From Veillonellaceae bacterium (GTDB lineage Bacteria > Bacillota > Negativicutes > Veillonellales > Negativicoccaceae), in assembly GCA_022771805.1 (NCBI GenBank), contig JALELM010000007.1, positions 47,332-111,331 of the forward strand: a stretch of DNA of 64,000 nt, written 5' to 3'. The notes below the pieces were generated by a model. That model was not told the origin of the DNA. It made no database searches and worked only from the letters and a program-made list of their open reading frames with translations. Position numbers and translations under genes: made by a program. Shown piece by piece: positions 25,112-34,601 of this stretch (positions are counted from its first letter, which is position 1; every line of letters starts with the position of its first letter).

Positions 25112-25281
25112 CGCAGGGAGACGCGGAAACGTGCGTCGCGTATTTCGCTTTTATCAAATGCGGACTATTGCCGCACGAAGTAATGGAGTTGCCCGACTGG
25201 GAACGGGCGGCAGTAGTCGCGTTTGTTGATGAATACGCACGCGCGAAAAAGAAAGAGGCGGAAAAGCTAAAAAAGGGGTGA
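25099..25281 (+). CDS. -1 frameshift extension of the tail chaperone
   Basis: The slippery site A-AAA-AAC is at 25099-25105, in phase with the 24668 frame. After a -1 slip, reading continues CTA CTA GCG and adds 58 residues (LLAQGDAETCVAYFAFIKCG...DEYARAKKKEAEKLKKG) to the TGA at 25279-25281. The extension has a coherent helical sequence, ends 3 bases before the tape measure ATG and has no good start of its own. The fusion would be about 204 residues. Confidence 0.85.
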   Translation, partial: KKLLAQGDAETCVAYFAFIKCGLLPHEVMELPDWERAAVVAFVDEYARAKKKEAEKLKKG

Positions 25282-25284
25282 ATT

Positions 25285-27276
25285 ATGGCTGGCATTAATA
25301 CGTATATAAAATTGCGCGACGGCATGAGCGCCCCGCTTCTTAAAATTGCAAACGCTACGGAAAAAGCTTCCGACAAGCTGAATAAGTTCACCGGCTCGAC
25401 CCGCGCGGCGAGTACGGCGGCGCAGCAGTCGGTAGGCAAGTTCAATATGCTTGGATCCGTATTTGCGGGCAGTTTCCTTGCGGCTGGAGCAATCGCCGGA
25501 GCGCGGGCGCTCGGCTCGGCAATAGCGTCGGTGGGCACATCGGCGGAAGAGTTCGCGGGTATTCAAGCGCGGCTCGGCTTGGTGGCTAATTCACAAAAAG
25601 AGGTAGCCGGACTTAATCAGGCTATTTTCGAGAGTGCGCAACGAGCGCGCGGCAGTTATTTTGACATGGCAAACGCCGTTTCAAAATTGACAATTAACGC
25701 CCGTGACGCGTTCCCCGATCCGGCGGAAGTAGTCGGATTTACGGAAGGCATTCAAAAGCTTTTCGCGGTCGGCGGCGCAAGCGTCGCGGAACAAAAAAGC
25801 GCTATGCTGCAATTAACGCAAGCACTCGGCAGCGGGCGGCTGCAGGGCGACGAGTTCCGGTCAATTTCGGAGAACGCGCCTATGCTCTTGAATATGATTT
25901 CAAAAGAACTCGGCGTGACGCGCGGTGAAGTAAAAGCGTTAGCGGCAGAAGGAAAAATCACATCGGCAGTCATCAAAGATTCGATACTTAAGCATATGGG
26001 AGATATTGATGACGCGTTCGCGAAAGTTCCGAAACGCTGGGGCGATCATTTCAAAAAGATTGGCAATATGGCGGTCGTATCGTTCGCGCCTGTATTTGGC
26101 GCAATTACACGATTAGCCAATAGTAAAAGCGTTCAAACGATCGTTGATAACGTATCGACGGCAGTGCAAAGGCTCGCACCTGTGTTTATGGGCGCAGTTA
26201 CGGCGGTAACGTGGCTGATTGACTTAACGGCCGACGGCTTAAACACAATTAACACGGCTTTTGACGAGCATAGCGTGTTAGTTAAAGGCGCGCTAACAGC
26301 GGTAAGTATGGCGCTCGGACATGCGGCCGGCATGATGTTACTTGCGGCCGGCAGAGCGGCTATTGCGGCGGCGGCATTTGCGGCGAAAGCGGTCGCAGAC
26401 TGGGCGGCAACGGCGGCATTAATCGCTATGGAATACGCGCAGTACGGGCTAAATGCGGCAATGTACGCGTGCCCGGTGACGTGGCTCGTCGGCGCGGTGG
26501 TCGGCTTGGTGGCGGTATTCTATGGCGCGATTGCGGCGGTGAATCACTTCGCCGGAACGAGCGTCTCGGCTACCGGATTGATTTTCAACGTGTTTAGTTT
26601 TGTGTTTGCCGGGATTTACAATTTGCTTGCGGTTGTGTGGAATCAATTTGTTGTTTTCGCCAATTTCTTGGGTGAGGTTTTCGTCGATCCGGGGTGGGCT
26701 ATCTATAATCTGTTCGTCGAGATCTGGAACGGAGTTGTGGGAACGGTTGCCAACGCGGTAAATGATATTGTCGGCTTGATTAATAAGCTTCCGGGCATGA
26801 ACGTCGGAACGGTAAGCGCGCCGACATTAGCGCGTAAAGACATTGCCGGCGTAGTTCCTTTTAGGCGGGCAAGCTATATGAACATGACAGACGCAGCCCG
26901 CGCTGGTTACTTTGCCGGTAAACGCTTTGAGGACTTTCTCGGCAGCATTGGTAGCCCTAACGGCGCATTCGGTACGGCGCCAATTGGCGGCGCAAGCGAC
27001 GTTGAAAACGCTATCGCCGATAACACGGCAGAGGGCGCGAAACAAGGTAAACGTGCAGCCGACGCGCTCGACAGTACGGTAAGCGATCTGAAATATTTGC
27101 GCGACGCGGCAGAGCGCGAGGCGATCAACCGGTACGTGAATGCGACTGTTAAAGTCGACGCGGGCGGCTTGCACGTCACGAGCGGCGGCGAACGCAACTT
27201 TGACGGCATGATGCGGGCGTTCTGTGAAAATATCGCGGAGGCGTTGGAGACGGGAACGGAGGGGGTTCTGAAATGA
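25285..27276 (+). CDS. Tape measure protein
   Basis: 663 residues. Tape-measure N-terminal domain (SGTSAEEFAGIQARLGLVA...GFTEGIQKLFAVGGASVAEQKSAMLQLTQALGSGRLQGDEFRSI, about 90-210), then hydrophobic helical stretches (about 340-480: GHAAGMMLLAAGRAAIAAAAFAA, VTWLVGAVVGLVAVFYGAIAAV). Its length sets the tail length, and its release forms part of the DNA channel. Short for the family, suggesting a short tail of the order of 100 nm (inference). Confidence 0.94.
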   Translation: MAGINTYIKLRDGMSAPLLKIANATEKASDKLNKFTGSTRAASTAAQQSVGKFNMLGSVFAGSFLAAGAIAGARALGSAIASVGTSAEEFAGIQARLGLVANSQKEVAGLNQAIFESAQRARGSYFDMANAVSKLTINARDAFPDPAEVVGFTEGIQKLFAVGGASVAEQKSAMLQLTQALGSGRLQGDEFRSISENAPMLLNMISKELGVTRGEVKALAAEGKITSAVIKDSILKHMGDIDDAFAKVPKRWGDHFKKIGNMAVVSFAPVFGAITRLANSKSVQTIVDNVSTAVQRLAPVFMGAVTAVTWLIDLTADGLNTINTAFDEHSVLVKGALTAVSMALGHAAGMMLLAAGRAAIAAAAFAAKAVADWAATAALIAMEYAQYGLNAAMYACPVTWLVGAVVGLVAVFYGAIAAVNHFAGTSVSATGLIFNVFSFVFAGIYNLLAVVWNQFVVFANFLGEVFVDPGWAIYNLFVEIWNGVVGTVANAVNDIVGLINKLPGMNVGTVSAPTLARKDIAGVVPFRRASYMNMTDAARAGYFAGKRFEDFLGSIGSPNGAFGTAPIGGASDVENAIADNTAEGAKQGKRAADALDSTVSDLKYLRDAAEREAINRYVNATVKVDAGGLHVTSGGERNFDGMMRAFCENIAEALETGTEGVLK

Positions 27277-28019
27277 GTTACTACTTCTATTTAGGTGAGA
27301 CCCTTCTTCCCGTCGCGCCGACGGCGATTGACACGACGATCAACGGCAAAAATACGACTATCAATCTGATTGATGAGGGCGAAGCGACGATCATCAAGGC
27401 GCCCGGACTTACCGATATAGCGTTCAAATTCATGTTGCCCAACCGTGAATATCCGTTCGCTAATTACGATACTTCACTTCGGCGCGGGTTAATTGATTAC
27501 GCGGTCGGAGAAGTGGCGAAACGGTTCGGCGCGCGGCGGTTGTTTGGAAATTCGTTTTCATACAAGCCGGCGGCGACGTTTTTAGACGCTATAAAAGACG
27601 CGAAAGAAAACGTTAATCCGATGCGATTTATTGTTACTCGCATGAATTTTGACGGCGCGATGTTGTGGAATACCAATATTTTGACCACTATCGAGGATTA
27701 CACGATATCGGAAAACGCCAACAACGCAACTGACATCGAAATAGCAATCAAACTGCGTGAATACGTTCCTTTTGGTACTCAAGAGGTCGAAGTCGTCAAG
27801 GATAAAGACGGCAAGGAGACGCTAAAGGTAAAAGAGCGGCGTTATACTCCTGATGAAAAACTTCCGGCGGCGGTAACGATTACAAATCAATTATCGGTGC
27901 TTGAAACGGTGAAAGGGGTCGGGAACGGCACGCTCGACTGGAGAGCAGCGGCAAAGCGGAGCGGGCTTGAAAATCCGCTCGCTAAAAACTTGAGGGGCAA
28001 GGTGGTTAAACTTGGATAG
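27273..28019 (+). CDS. Tail hub/baseplate protein (XkdP position)
   Basis: 248 residues, overlapping the tape measure stop by ATGA. The N-terminal domain (FYLGETLLPVAPTAIDTTINGKNTTINLIDEGEATIIKAPGLTDI) matches the tail-hub/initiator domain of XkdP-like proteins, but the C-terminal LysM domain found in many is missing. Joins tube and baseplate. Overlaps the next gene by 8 bases. Confidence 0.83.
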   Translation: MSYYFYLGETLLPVAPTAIDTTINGKNTTINLIDEGEATIIKAPGLTDIAFKFMLPNREYPFANYDTSLRRGLIDYAVGEVAKRFGARRLFGNSFSYKPAATFLDAIKDAKENVNPMRFIVTRMNFDGAMLWNTNILTTIEDYTISENANNATDIEIAIKLREYVPFGTQEVEVVKDKDGKETLKVKERRYTPDEKLPAAVTITNQLSVLETVKGVGNGTLDWRAAAKRSGLENPLAKNLRGKVVKLG

Positions 28020-29007
28020 CTTCAAAATTATCATTCACAATAAAGAGGCTGACAAGTACTTTGCCCCCGCCGTGCTTGACGGCGCGGAGTTGTCGCTCGA
28101 GTTAACCGGAACGCCCGGGAAACTTGTTTTTTCGGCGCACAAAGACGAAATATTGGATTTCAAAGAGGGTGACACGGTGCAGCTGGTTATTGACGGCACA
28201 CCGTGTTTTTTTGGATATGTTTTTAAGAAAAAACGCGACCGTGAACAACATATCGAGGTTACGGCGTACGACCAGCTGCGCTATTTGAAAAACAAGGACA
28301 GTATTACGTACAAGGGCAAAAAAGCAAGCGAATTGATCACGATGTTAGCGGAGGACTTTCAACTGAAAGTCGGCGACATATCCGACACAGGCTTTGTCAT
28401 CGACAAAAGGACAGAGGATAACGTCACGCTTGCCGACATGATCCAAACGGCGCTCGACATAACGATGATGCACACTAAAAAGCTATTCGTATTATTCGAC
28501 GACTTCGGAAAGCTGACGCTAAAAGAGCCGACGGCGCTATGGGTGCCGATCCTCATCAATAATCGAACGGCGCAGAATTTCGCCTATGAGAGCGGCATTG
28601 ATAACGATACATACAACTTGGTTAAGTTGGTCACAGAAGATAAGGAAAGCGGAGAGCATAAAGCCTTTTACGCGCCGATGACGCCCGACGAGTTTGCAAA
28701 ATCAGACGCAAAAAAGCAATGGGGCGTACTTCAAATGTACGAAAAGCTGGAACGCAACGCGCAAAGTCCGCAGGAGCTTGCAAAACAACTGCTCGCGCAG
28801 CATAACGTCGTGCGGCGGAAATTATCCATCGACGGCGCGGCGGGTGATATCCGCGTACGCGCCGGATCTCTGATTGCGGTATCTCTGGAACTCGGCGACG
28901 TGGAAATAGCGCAGAAAATGCTTGTGACAAAAGTAACGCACAGTTTTTCACATCGTGACCATCAAATGAATTTAACGTTGAGAGGGGGCGTGATTAATGC
29001 TGAATGA
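28012..29007 (+). CDS. Baseplate hub protein (XkdQ/gpD-like)
   Basis: 331 residues with a TTG start. Late-control-D/gp27-like fold: GDTVQLVIDGTPCFFGYVFKKKRDREQHIEVTAYDQLRYLKNKDS and the C-terminal VTHSFSHRDHQMNLTLRGG. Makes the trimeric baseplate hub. Overlaps the next gene by 11 bases. Confidence 0.9.
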   Translation: MDSFKIIIHNKEADKYFAPAVLDGAELSLELTGTPGKLVFSAHKDEILDFKEGDTVQLVIDGTPCFFGYVFKKKRDREQHIEVTAYDQLRYLKNKDSITYKGKKASELITMLAEDFQLKVGDISDTGFVIDKRTEDNVTLADMIQTALDITMMHTKKLFVLFDDFGKLTLKEPTALWVPILINNRTAQNFAYESGIDNDTYNLVKLVTEDKESGEHKAFYAPMTPDEFAKSDAKKQWGVLQMYEKLERNAQSPQELAKQLLAQHNVVRRKLSIDGAAGDIRVRAGSLIAVSLELGDVEIAQKMLVTKVTHSFSHRDHQMNLTLRGGVINAE

Positions 29008-29407
29008 ATCCCCCGCAAATTTAATTCGGGCAATGGTGGCACAGACAACGGCGGCGGGCAAGCCGTCGGATTTAGTGTTTGGCATAGTCACTTCTGATGA
29101 TCCGCTTGAGATAAAGATTGACGATAAACGAACGCTCGACGCTGATTTTATTATGCTTTCCGACATGGTGAGAGATTACGCGGTGGATATTTCCGTTTCC
29201 CACATGACGGAAACGAAAGGCGGCGGCAGCGGCGACGCGTCCTATGAAAGCCACGCGCACGCGTACAGCGGCAGAAAGAAAATAACCGTACATAACAAGT
29301 TAAAAAATGGCGAAAAGGTGATCATGTTGCGGCAAGCCGGCGGACAGTTGTTTTATGTACTTTGTCGCGTTGCGGAGCATGCGGAACTGACGGGAGAGTG
29401 GTTATAA
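28997..29407 (+). CDS. DUF2577 baseplate protein (XkdR-like)
   Basis: 136 residues. DUF2577 pattern: SDLVFGIVTSDDPLEIKIDDKRTLDADFIMLS and a C-terminal NGEKVIMLRQAGGQLFYVLCRV, an OB-like beta protein of the baseplate spike region. Stop and next start overlap in TAATG. Confidence 0.88.
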   Translation: MLNESPANLIRAMVAQTTAAGKPSDLVFGIVTSDDPLEIKIDDKRTLDADFIMLSDMVRDYAVDISVSHMTETKGGGSGDASYESHAHAYSGRKKITVHNKLKNGEKVIMLRQAGGQLFYVLCRVAEHAELTGEWL

Positions 29408-29829
29408 TGGGTCTTTTGCCCGACGAGTTTAACAATATATCAGTCGCGCGCGGCATTGACGCTACTCCGCCACATGCAACTTATCGCATGCAGATCGAGG
29501 CGGAGCGGGTCGATGGCGCATTAACTGATGAAGTCGAGGCGGTAAAGCAAGCCGTGTACAAAATTCTAAACACGGAGCGGTACAAGCATATTATTTACTC
29601 GCCCGATTACGGGCATGAATTAACGGGTTTATTCGGTTTGCCGCTACCTTACGTATTGCCGGAGATCCCCCGACGCATTCGGGAGGCGTTAATGGTCGAT
29701 GACCGGATCACCGATGTTGACCGGTTCGACCTTAAACATGATAAGTCCGGAAACGTAACGGCAAAATTCGTTGTACATACGATTTACGGCGCATTTGACG
29801 CCGACAAGGAGGTGATCGTCGGTGTATGA
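29407..29829 (+). CDS. DUF2634 baseplate wedge protein (XkdS-like)
   Basis: 140 residues; start chosen at the ATG in the TAATG overlap. DUF2634/gp25-like lysozyme-fold baseplate protein: AVKQAVYKILNTERYKHIIYSPDYGHEL then a C-terminal beta part (VTAKFVVHTIYGAFD). Anchors the first sheath ring. Overlaps the next gene by 8 bases. Confidence 0.9.
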   Translation: MGLLPDEFNNISVARGIDATPPHATYRMQIEAERVDGALTDEVEAVKQAVYKILNTERYKHIIYSPDYGHELTGLFGLPLPYVLPEIPRRIREALMVDDRITDVDRFDLKHDKSGNVTAKFVVHTIYGAFDADKEVIVGV

Positions 29830-30919
29830 AAAACAAACGGCTGAAACCGTCAGAAAACGCATGTTAGACGCGGCAAGAGCCGGCATTGATAAACGGGAAG
29901 GCAGTATTATTTTTGACGCAACGGCGCCTGTTTCGATTGAAATTGAGCTATTGTACGCGGCGCTTGATTACTACTTAAAAAACACGTTCGCAGATACGGC
30001 AGACAGGGAATTTCTGATCGAACGCGCGAAAGAGCGCGGTGTTATCCCTCATAAAGCGACGAAAGCCGTCGTTAAGGGGCGATACGAGCCGATCTCGGCG
30101 CGCGTTGTGGTTGGCGCGCGTTTTTCGTGTGAAGATTTGAATTACAAAGTTATTGAGGTTAAAAAAGACGGTTACATGCTTCTCGAGTGCGAAACGGCAG
30201 GGCGCGACGGCAACCGGCAAGACGGGCGATTGATCCCGATTGATTTCAATATGGGCTTACGGGTCGCGGAAATAACGGAGGTAACCGTGCCCGCGGTCAA
30301 CGATGAGGACACGGAGGTTTTCCGAGAGCGTTTTCTCGCGTCGTTCGACCTTCAATCATACGGCGGCAACATTTCGGACTACAAAGAAAAAGTCGGCGCG
30401 ATCTCGGGTGTCGGCGGCGTTAAGGTCTATCCCGTGTGGAACGGTGGTGGCACGGTTAAAATCGTCTTTTGCACGTCGGAAAACAAAACGCCAACGGCCG
30501 AATTTATCGCGCAGGTTCAAGAGGCGGTCGATCCCGAACCGTACCGACAAAAGGGCGTCGGCATTGCGCCGATCGGGCATTATGTAACGGTTACCGGAAC
30601 GACGGATAAAGCAATTAACGTTAATCTTAAAATATCCCCGCGCGACGGGGTGGTGCTGGAGGACTTAAAGCCCGCCGTCGAGCAAGCGATTCGCGACTAT
30701 TTGGCGGGGTTAAATCGCGGCTGGAAAATGACGCAAACGGTAACGACAAAACGCTTTGAAAATACAGGTTTAGTTGTCCGCATAGCCCACATTGAAAGCG
30801 CGATTTTAGACGTGGCGGGCGTTCTTGATGTTGAAGGTACGACGCTAAACGGGTCGACACGAAACCTTGAATTAGGAACTGACGAACTCGCCGTTTTGGG
30901 GGCGGTAAATTATGGCTGA
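29822..30919 (+). CDS. Baseplate J-like protein (XkdT)
   Basis: 365 residues, GTG start. Baseplate_J family features: REGSIIFDATAPVSIEIELLYAALDYYLKNTFADTADREFLIERAKERG, then DEDTEVFRERFLASFDLQSYGGNISDYKEKVGAISGVGGVKVYPVW and the C-terminal NTGLVVRIAHIESAILDVAGVLDVEG. Forms the wedge ring of the baseplate. Overlaps the next gene by 8 bases. Confidence 0.94.
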   Translation: MYEKQTAETVRKRMLDAARAGIDKREGSIIFDATAPVSIEIELLYAALDYYLKNTFADTADREFLIERAKERGVIPHKATKAVVKGRYEPISARVVVGARFSCEDLNYKVIEVKKDGYMLLECETAGRDGNRQDGRLIPIDFNMGLRVAEITEVTVPAVNDEDTEVFRERFLASFDLQSYGGNISDYKEKVGAISGVGGVKVYPVWNGGGTVKIVFCTSENKTPTAEFIAQVQEAVDPEPYRQKGVGIAPIGHYVTVTGTTDKAINVNLKISPRDGVVLEDLKPAVEQAIRDYLAGLNRGWKMTQTVTTKRFENTGLVVRIAHIESAILDVAGVLDVEGTTLNGSTRNLELGTDELAVLGAVNYG

Positions 30920-31469
30920 TACCTTGCGCAAGTCGCTTGATTTACGGGCAGCTTGTATTCGGCGATACTTCCCCGACGTACTCGCTAACGCAGCGGAGTT
31001 TATCGCGTACGCTGACGTAGTAGAGCCGGAGCTCGATATTGTCATTCAAAATTTGGTTGGCAACGCGCTAAATACGTTTGTTTTGGATATTGACGAACGG
31101 GGCGCGCGGCGGTGGGAGGAAATGCTGAAGTTAACGCCCGCCGTCGGGGCAACACTCGAGGAACGCCGGCAGCAGATTTTAGCGAAGATCAACGCGCAAC
31201 TACCGTACACGATCCGGAACTTTCAAAAAATGCTGGACGCGACTTTTGGCGTTGGCGTGGTGACGGTAAGCGTTGACCATAATAACTATGCGGAGTGGCT
31301 GAGTATCGCGCCGGGCGAAAATATCGATCAGGACTTTTTAACAACGTACGCGCGGCAGGTTACGCCCGCTAATTTAACGCTTAACTTGCGTACTGATCAC
31401 GCGGTTACGACGGCAATACGACACGGCGGGGCGGCTATTACGTACGAGTACATCACGATAGGGGGCTAA
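30912..31469 (+). CDS. DUF2313/YmfQ-type tail protein (XkdU)
   Basis: 185 residues. DUF2313 pattern: an N-terminal helical part (RRYFPDVLANAAEFIAYADVVEPELDIVIQNLVGNALNTFVL), then ARRWEEMLKLTPAVGATLEERRQQILAKI, and a C-terminal IAPGENIDQDFLTTYARQVTPANLTLN. Last baseplate component before the fibres. Confidence 0.92.
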   Translation: MADTLRKSLDLRAACIRRYFPDVLANAAEFIAYADVVEPELDIVIQNLVGNALNTFVLDIDERGARRWEEMLKLTPAVGATLEERRQQILAKINAQLPYTIRNFQKMLDATFGVGVVTVSVDHNNYAEWLSIAPGENIDQDFLTTYARQVTPANLTLNLRTDHAVTTAIRHGGAAITYEYITIGG

Positions 31470-31471
31470 AC

Positions 31472-32569
31472 ATGGCTACATGGAGTAAAACGCGCGTCAC
31501 CGATGACGGCTTGAAACTAAACGCGGAGGCGGTGGCGAACAATAAAAGCATTAATATTTACGCGGCTAAAGGCGGTACGGGCGATAATTTAACACTCGAT
31601 ACAATGCCCGTAACCTTCGACATTGCGGGCGTTAAGCAGAAAGATAAAGCGGTTATCGTTACTTTACAGATCGATAACAAGGGAGCGCAGAGCGAACAGA
31701 CGTTCAATCGGATTGCTTTGTTTGCCCGCCTTGACGCGGGGGCGGAAGTTAAAACACCGTACGCGGTAGTGGAAAGCGACACGCTGGAGAGTATCCCCGC
31801 GTGGTCGTCGCAGTATAAGGTCTTGCGTGTTGACATCGTTCTGGCTTATACAGGCGCGGAAAACGTAACCGTCACGCCGACGATCCAACTCGGCATTACG
31901 GAAGAGCAAGCGCGCGTCATCGTAACGGCTTCCGTTGGCGACCATGACGGCGATCCGGCAGCCCATCAAGTCATGGCGCATAACGTAAACGATACGGCGG
32001 CACCGAAAGGTAATAACGACACGATCCGCGGGCTTTTAGACGGTTTAGCGAACAGAATTAAGGCGATCACGGGCGGCGTGCATTGGTTCGACGATCCGGA
32101 TATTACACTAGCGAAAACAAAAGAGCGGCTCGACGCATTGAATATCCGTGTAGGAACGCTTGATTTTATCCCGAATAGCCGGATCGGCACGACCCAAAGC
32201 AAGATCGCGACGCTTGGCTATAATGGTCGATTTGACAAAGAGCGGCTACCGTCTGGGGTTGTTTATGAAAGCGATTTCGATATTTATGCTGGGTGGTCAA
32301 GCGGATATGCTAAACAGCCGGGCGGCTTTCTTATTCAATGGGGCACAATTCCGCAAGTTGGGTATCACGGAAAAGCAACGGTATCGTTCCCCCGCAGTTT
32401 TTCGTCTGTTTTTACGGTCATTGCTTGCCCGTCTGGAGATCCCGTATATCCGCAAGATAACGGCACCTTTCATGTAGTGAGTTTTTCGACCTACAACTTT
32501 AAGGTTCAATACAGCGGCGATAATAATCCGGGACCTAGTGGAAACTGGATCGCGCTCGGCAGAGCTTAA
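31472..32569 (+). CDS. Tail fibre protein with gp53-like C-terminal domain
   Basis: 365 residues. N-terminal baseplate-attachment domain ([36 protein letters not shown]), a middle region with helical segments, and a C-terminal [35 protein letters not shown], a motif found in receptor-binding tips of gp53-like tail fibres. Probably the main host-range determinant. Downstream collagen-like proteins may be accessory fibres. Confidence 0.85.
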   Translation: MATWSKTRVTDDGLKLNAEAVANNKSINIYAAKGGTGDNLTLDTMPVTFDIAGVKQKDKAVIVTLQIDNKGAQSEQTFNRIALFARLDAGAEVKTPYAVVESDTLESIPAWSSQYKVLRVDIVLAYTGAENVTVTPTIQLGITEEQARVIVTASVGDHDGDPAAHQVMAHNVNDTAAPKGNNDTIRGLLDGLANRIKAITGGVHWFDDPDITLAKTKERLDALNIRVGTLDFIPNSRIGTTQSKIATLGYNGRFDKERLPSGVVYESDFDIYAGWSSGYAKQPGGFLIQWGTIPQVGYHGKATVSFPRSFSSVFTVIACPSGDPVYPQDNGTFHVVSFSTYNFKVQYSGDNNPGPSGNWIALGRA

Positions 32570-32582
32570 AGAGGTGGGCACT

Positions 32583-32834
32583 ATGGGCGATATCTTAAAC
32601 GAAAAGCTTACTCTTGATGTTGACATCGTAAGCGAAAAGATAACGGCTGACGTTGACCTTACCCGTCCGCTGGTTATGGGCCTTGGCGAGAAAGGCGCAA
32701 AAGGCGAACGAGGCCCACAAGGACCAGCAGGGCCGCAAGGTCCGCAAGGACCAGCAGGGCCACAAGGGCCGATTGGCAAAACTCCTGAATTTTATTTAGA
32801 AAAAAGCGGCGATTTATACGTTGATGAATATTGA
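32583..32834 (+). CDS. Short collagen-like tail protein
   Basis: 83 residues; ATG at 32583 after AAGAGGTGGGCACT. N-terminal beta segment ([21 protein letters not shown]), then 13 Gly-X-Y triplets (about 35-72) and a C-terminal [14 protein letters not shown] cap. The cap resembles the [14 protein letters not shown] end of the next gene, so these are related modules. Likely a trimeric fibre segment. Confidence 0.8.
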   Translation: MGDILNEKLTLDVDIVSEKITADVDLTRPLVMGLGEKGAKGERGPQGPAGPQGPQGPAGPQGPIGKTPEFYLEKSGDLYVDEY

Positions 32835-32847
32835 GGGGGCGTAAAAA

Positions 32848-33495
32848 ATGGCGAGAAAACACTTAGGAAATATCAAAGGGCAGAAAGGCGACAAGGGCGA
32901 TCAGGGCCCGCAAGGGTTACAAGGCATTCAAGGCATACCGGGTCCGAAAGGTGAAACCGGACCGAAAGGCGACCGAGGCCCGCAGGGTGATCCGGGGCCG
33001 CAAGGGTTGCAAGGTCCACAAGGTGAGCGCGGACTGCAAGGACCGCCGGGCAAAGACGGGCAACAGGGCATTCAAGGCGTTAAAGGTGATCCGGGTAAGC
33101 CGTTCCGCTTTTCAAAAGTATATTCAAGCGTAAGCGAAATGAACGCGGCTTTTACGAGTGACGGCTTAGAAGAGGGCGCGGTCGTTTTAATCTCAACAAA
33201 AAACGTTGATGATCCGGATAACTCGAAAATGTACGCCAAGGGCAAGACGGCGTATACGTTTCTAACTGACTTAAGCGGCGCGAAAGGTATTCAAGGGCCG
33301 CGCGGCGAGCAAGGCAAACAAGGCATTCAAGGCCCGGCGGGCAATGACGGCGCGCAAGGTCCGGCTGGTGAACGAGGTCCGCAAGGCCCGGCTGGTCCGC
33401 AAGGCCCGGCTGGTCCGAAAGGCGATAAGGGCGACGCTCCGCAGGTCACTTTTACTTTGGATAGCGACGGCAACCTTTATTATGAAGTCGTTTAG
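32848..33495 (+). CDS. Collagen-like tail fibre protein
   Basis: 215 residues. Two Gly-X-Y blocks (about residues 11-87 and 146-198) separated by a globular insert ([34 protein letters not shown]...), ending [14 protein letters not shown]. The insert resembles small phage-fibre domains that interrupt collagen stems. Triple-helical fibre expected. The triplets are Lys/Glu/Gln rich. Confidence 0.85.
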   Translation: MARKHLGNIKGQKGDKGDQGPQGLQGIQGIPGPKGETGPKGDRGPQGDPGPQGLQGPQGERGLQGPPGKDGQQGIQGVKGDPGKPFRFSKVYSSVSEMNAAFTSDGLEEGAVVLISTKNVDDPDNSKMYAKGKTAYTFLTDLSGAKGIQGPRGEQGKQGIQGPAGNDGAQGPAGERGPQGPAGPQGPAGPKGDKGDAPQVTFTLDSDGNLYYEVV

Positions 33496-33506
33496 GGGGT
33501 GATCCT

Positions 33507-34301
33507 GTGAGAATACTTTTAGGTCGAGTAAAGGGAGATAAAGGCGAACGTGGGGCGCAAGGACCGAGAGGTCCGCGAGGTGAACGCGGTCCGCAAGGGC
33601 CGCCGGGCGAACCGGGGCAAACGGATATATACACAAGGGCGGAAAGCGATGCACGGTATGAGCTAAAAGGAGAAAGCATTGATTTTCAAGAGTTGGCGCG
33701 GCGCATACCGACTTGGCAATGGAAAGTAACGTTGCCGAAATCCGCCAATCAGACGGTGACTGCGACGGTCGGTAATACATCGTATTCGGAGACGTTCTAC
33801 GCCCAGCAGGGAAGTAAGGTGGCGATCGCCGTTAAGAGCGACCCGGGATATATCCCGGGGAAATTGTCTCACACCGCCCTGACACTGACGGGCGATGTGG
33901 TAGTGACCGTGACGGCGGCAACCGAAAGCGAAGAAGTTGAGACAGGTACATTCGTTGCGCGGGCGGGCAGGGACTCGACGTTCGAAGTTCCGCCAAAGGT
34001 CCACACGTTGAAAATCACGGCCGGCGGGATAGTGAAGTTCTGCCATGTCGAGCCGCAAGCGACGGTTAAGATTGTGCCCTTTGGCCCGACATTTGACGAA
34101 TCTTGGTATCCGGACTTGCTCTACATCAAGCCCGTGCCCAAAGGCTATCCGACCATTGTGCCCATTGTTGACGGCAGCGGATTCAAAACGATCTTCGGCA
34201 CCGAGCGAATCGAAGGCAATATCACGATCGAGTGGTCGCAGGAAATCAACGAGCATGCAGTCGACTTCGATATTACAAAATTAACGATGAGTTACTATTG
34301 A
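33507..34301 (+). CDS. Collagen-stem tail fibre protein with C-terminal globular part
   Basis: 264 residues; GTG start behind GGGGGTGATCCT. Gly-X-Y block at about residues 6-36, then a beta-rich part with NQTVTATVGNTSYSETFYAQQGSKVAIAVKSDPGYIPGK (about 80-130, carbohydrate-binding-like sandwich) and a C-terminal domain of unknown family. Third collagen-type gene in a row and the largest globular head, so a candidate adhesin of the phage or lysogen. Confidence 0.78.
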   Translation: MRILLGRVKGDKGERGAQGPRGPRGERGPQGPPGEPGQTDIYTRAESDARYELKGESIDFQELARRIPTWQWKVTLPKSANQTVTATVGNTSYSETFYAQQGSKVAIAVKSDPGYIPGKLSHTALTLTGDVVVTVTAATESEEVETGTFVARAGRDSTFEVPPKVHTLKITAGGIVKFCHVEPQATVKIVPFGPTFDESWYPDLLYIKPVPKGYPTIVPIVDGSGFKTIFGTERIEGNITIEWSQEINEHAVDFDITKLTMSYY

Positions 34302-34322
34302 AGAACGGAGTGATCACGTGAA

Positions 34323-34601
34323 ATGATACATTGGATTCCAAACCTGCAGGACTTGGTCGCAGGAGTCACGATAGCCGGCGCAGTAGCGGGATGGTTCAAC
34401 TTCGTGGTGATCAAGCCGCTGACACTCTCGATTGACGGGCTGCGGGTTTCTATCGCTGAGTTGAAAGCAGAGGTGAAGGCTTCGGCTGCTGACCGTCGTG
34501 CGCTGGAAAGCCGGATCAACAAAGTAGATGAGTCGGTGAAGTCCGCCCACAAGCGAATTGATCACTTGCAAGAAGACATGCGGTATCGAGGTCTGTCGTG
34601 A
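34323..34601 (+). CDS. XhlA-like membrane protein of the lysis module
   Basis: 92 residues. One membrane helix (about 9-32, LQDLVAGVTIAGAVAGWFNFVVI), then a coiled coil (RVSIAELKAEVKASAADRRALESRINKVDESVK). This reverses the usual XhlA order (coil then membrane helix). It lies beside holin and amidase genes, so a holin-accessory role is likely but unproven. Its stop overlaps the next start. Confidence 0.7.
   Translation: MIHWIPNLQDLVAGVTIAGAVAGWFNFVVIKPLTLSIDGLRVSIAELKAEVKASAADRRALESRINKVDESVKSAHKRIDHLQEDMRYRGLS

Noticed and set aside
32690..33430. Short GC-rich tandem repeats (possible minisatellite)
   Set aside because: They encode in-frame Gly-X-Y collagen triplets, so the repeat is protein-driven.
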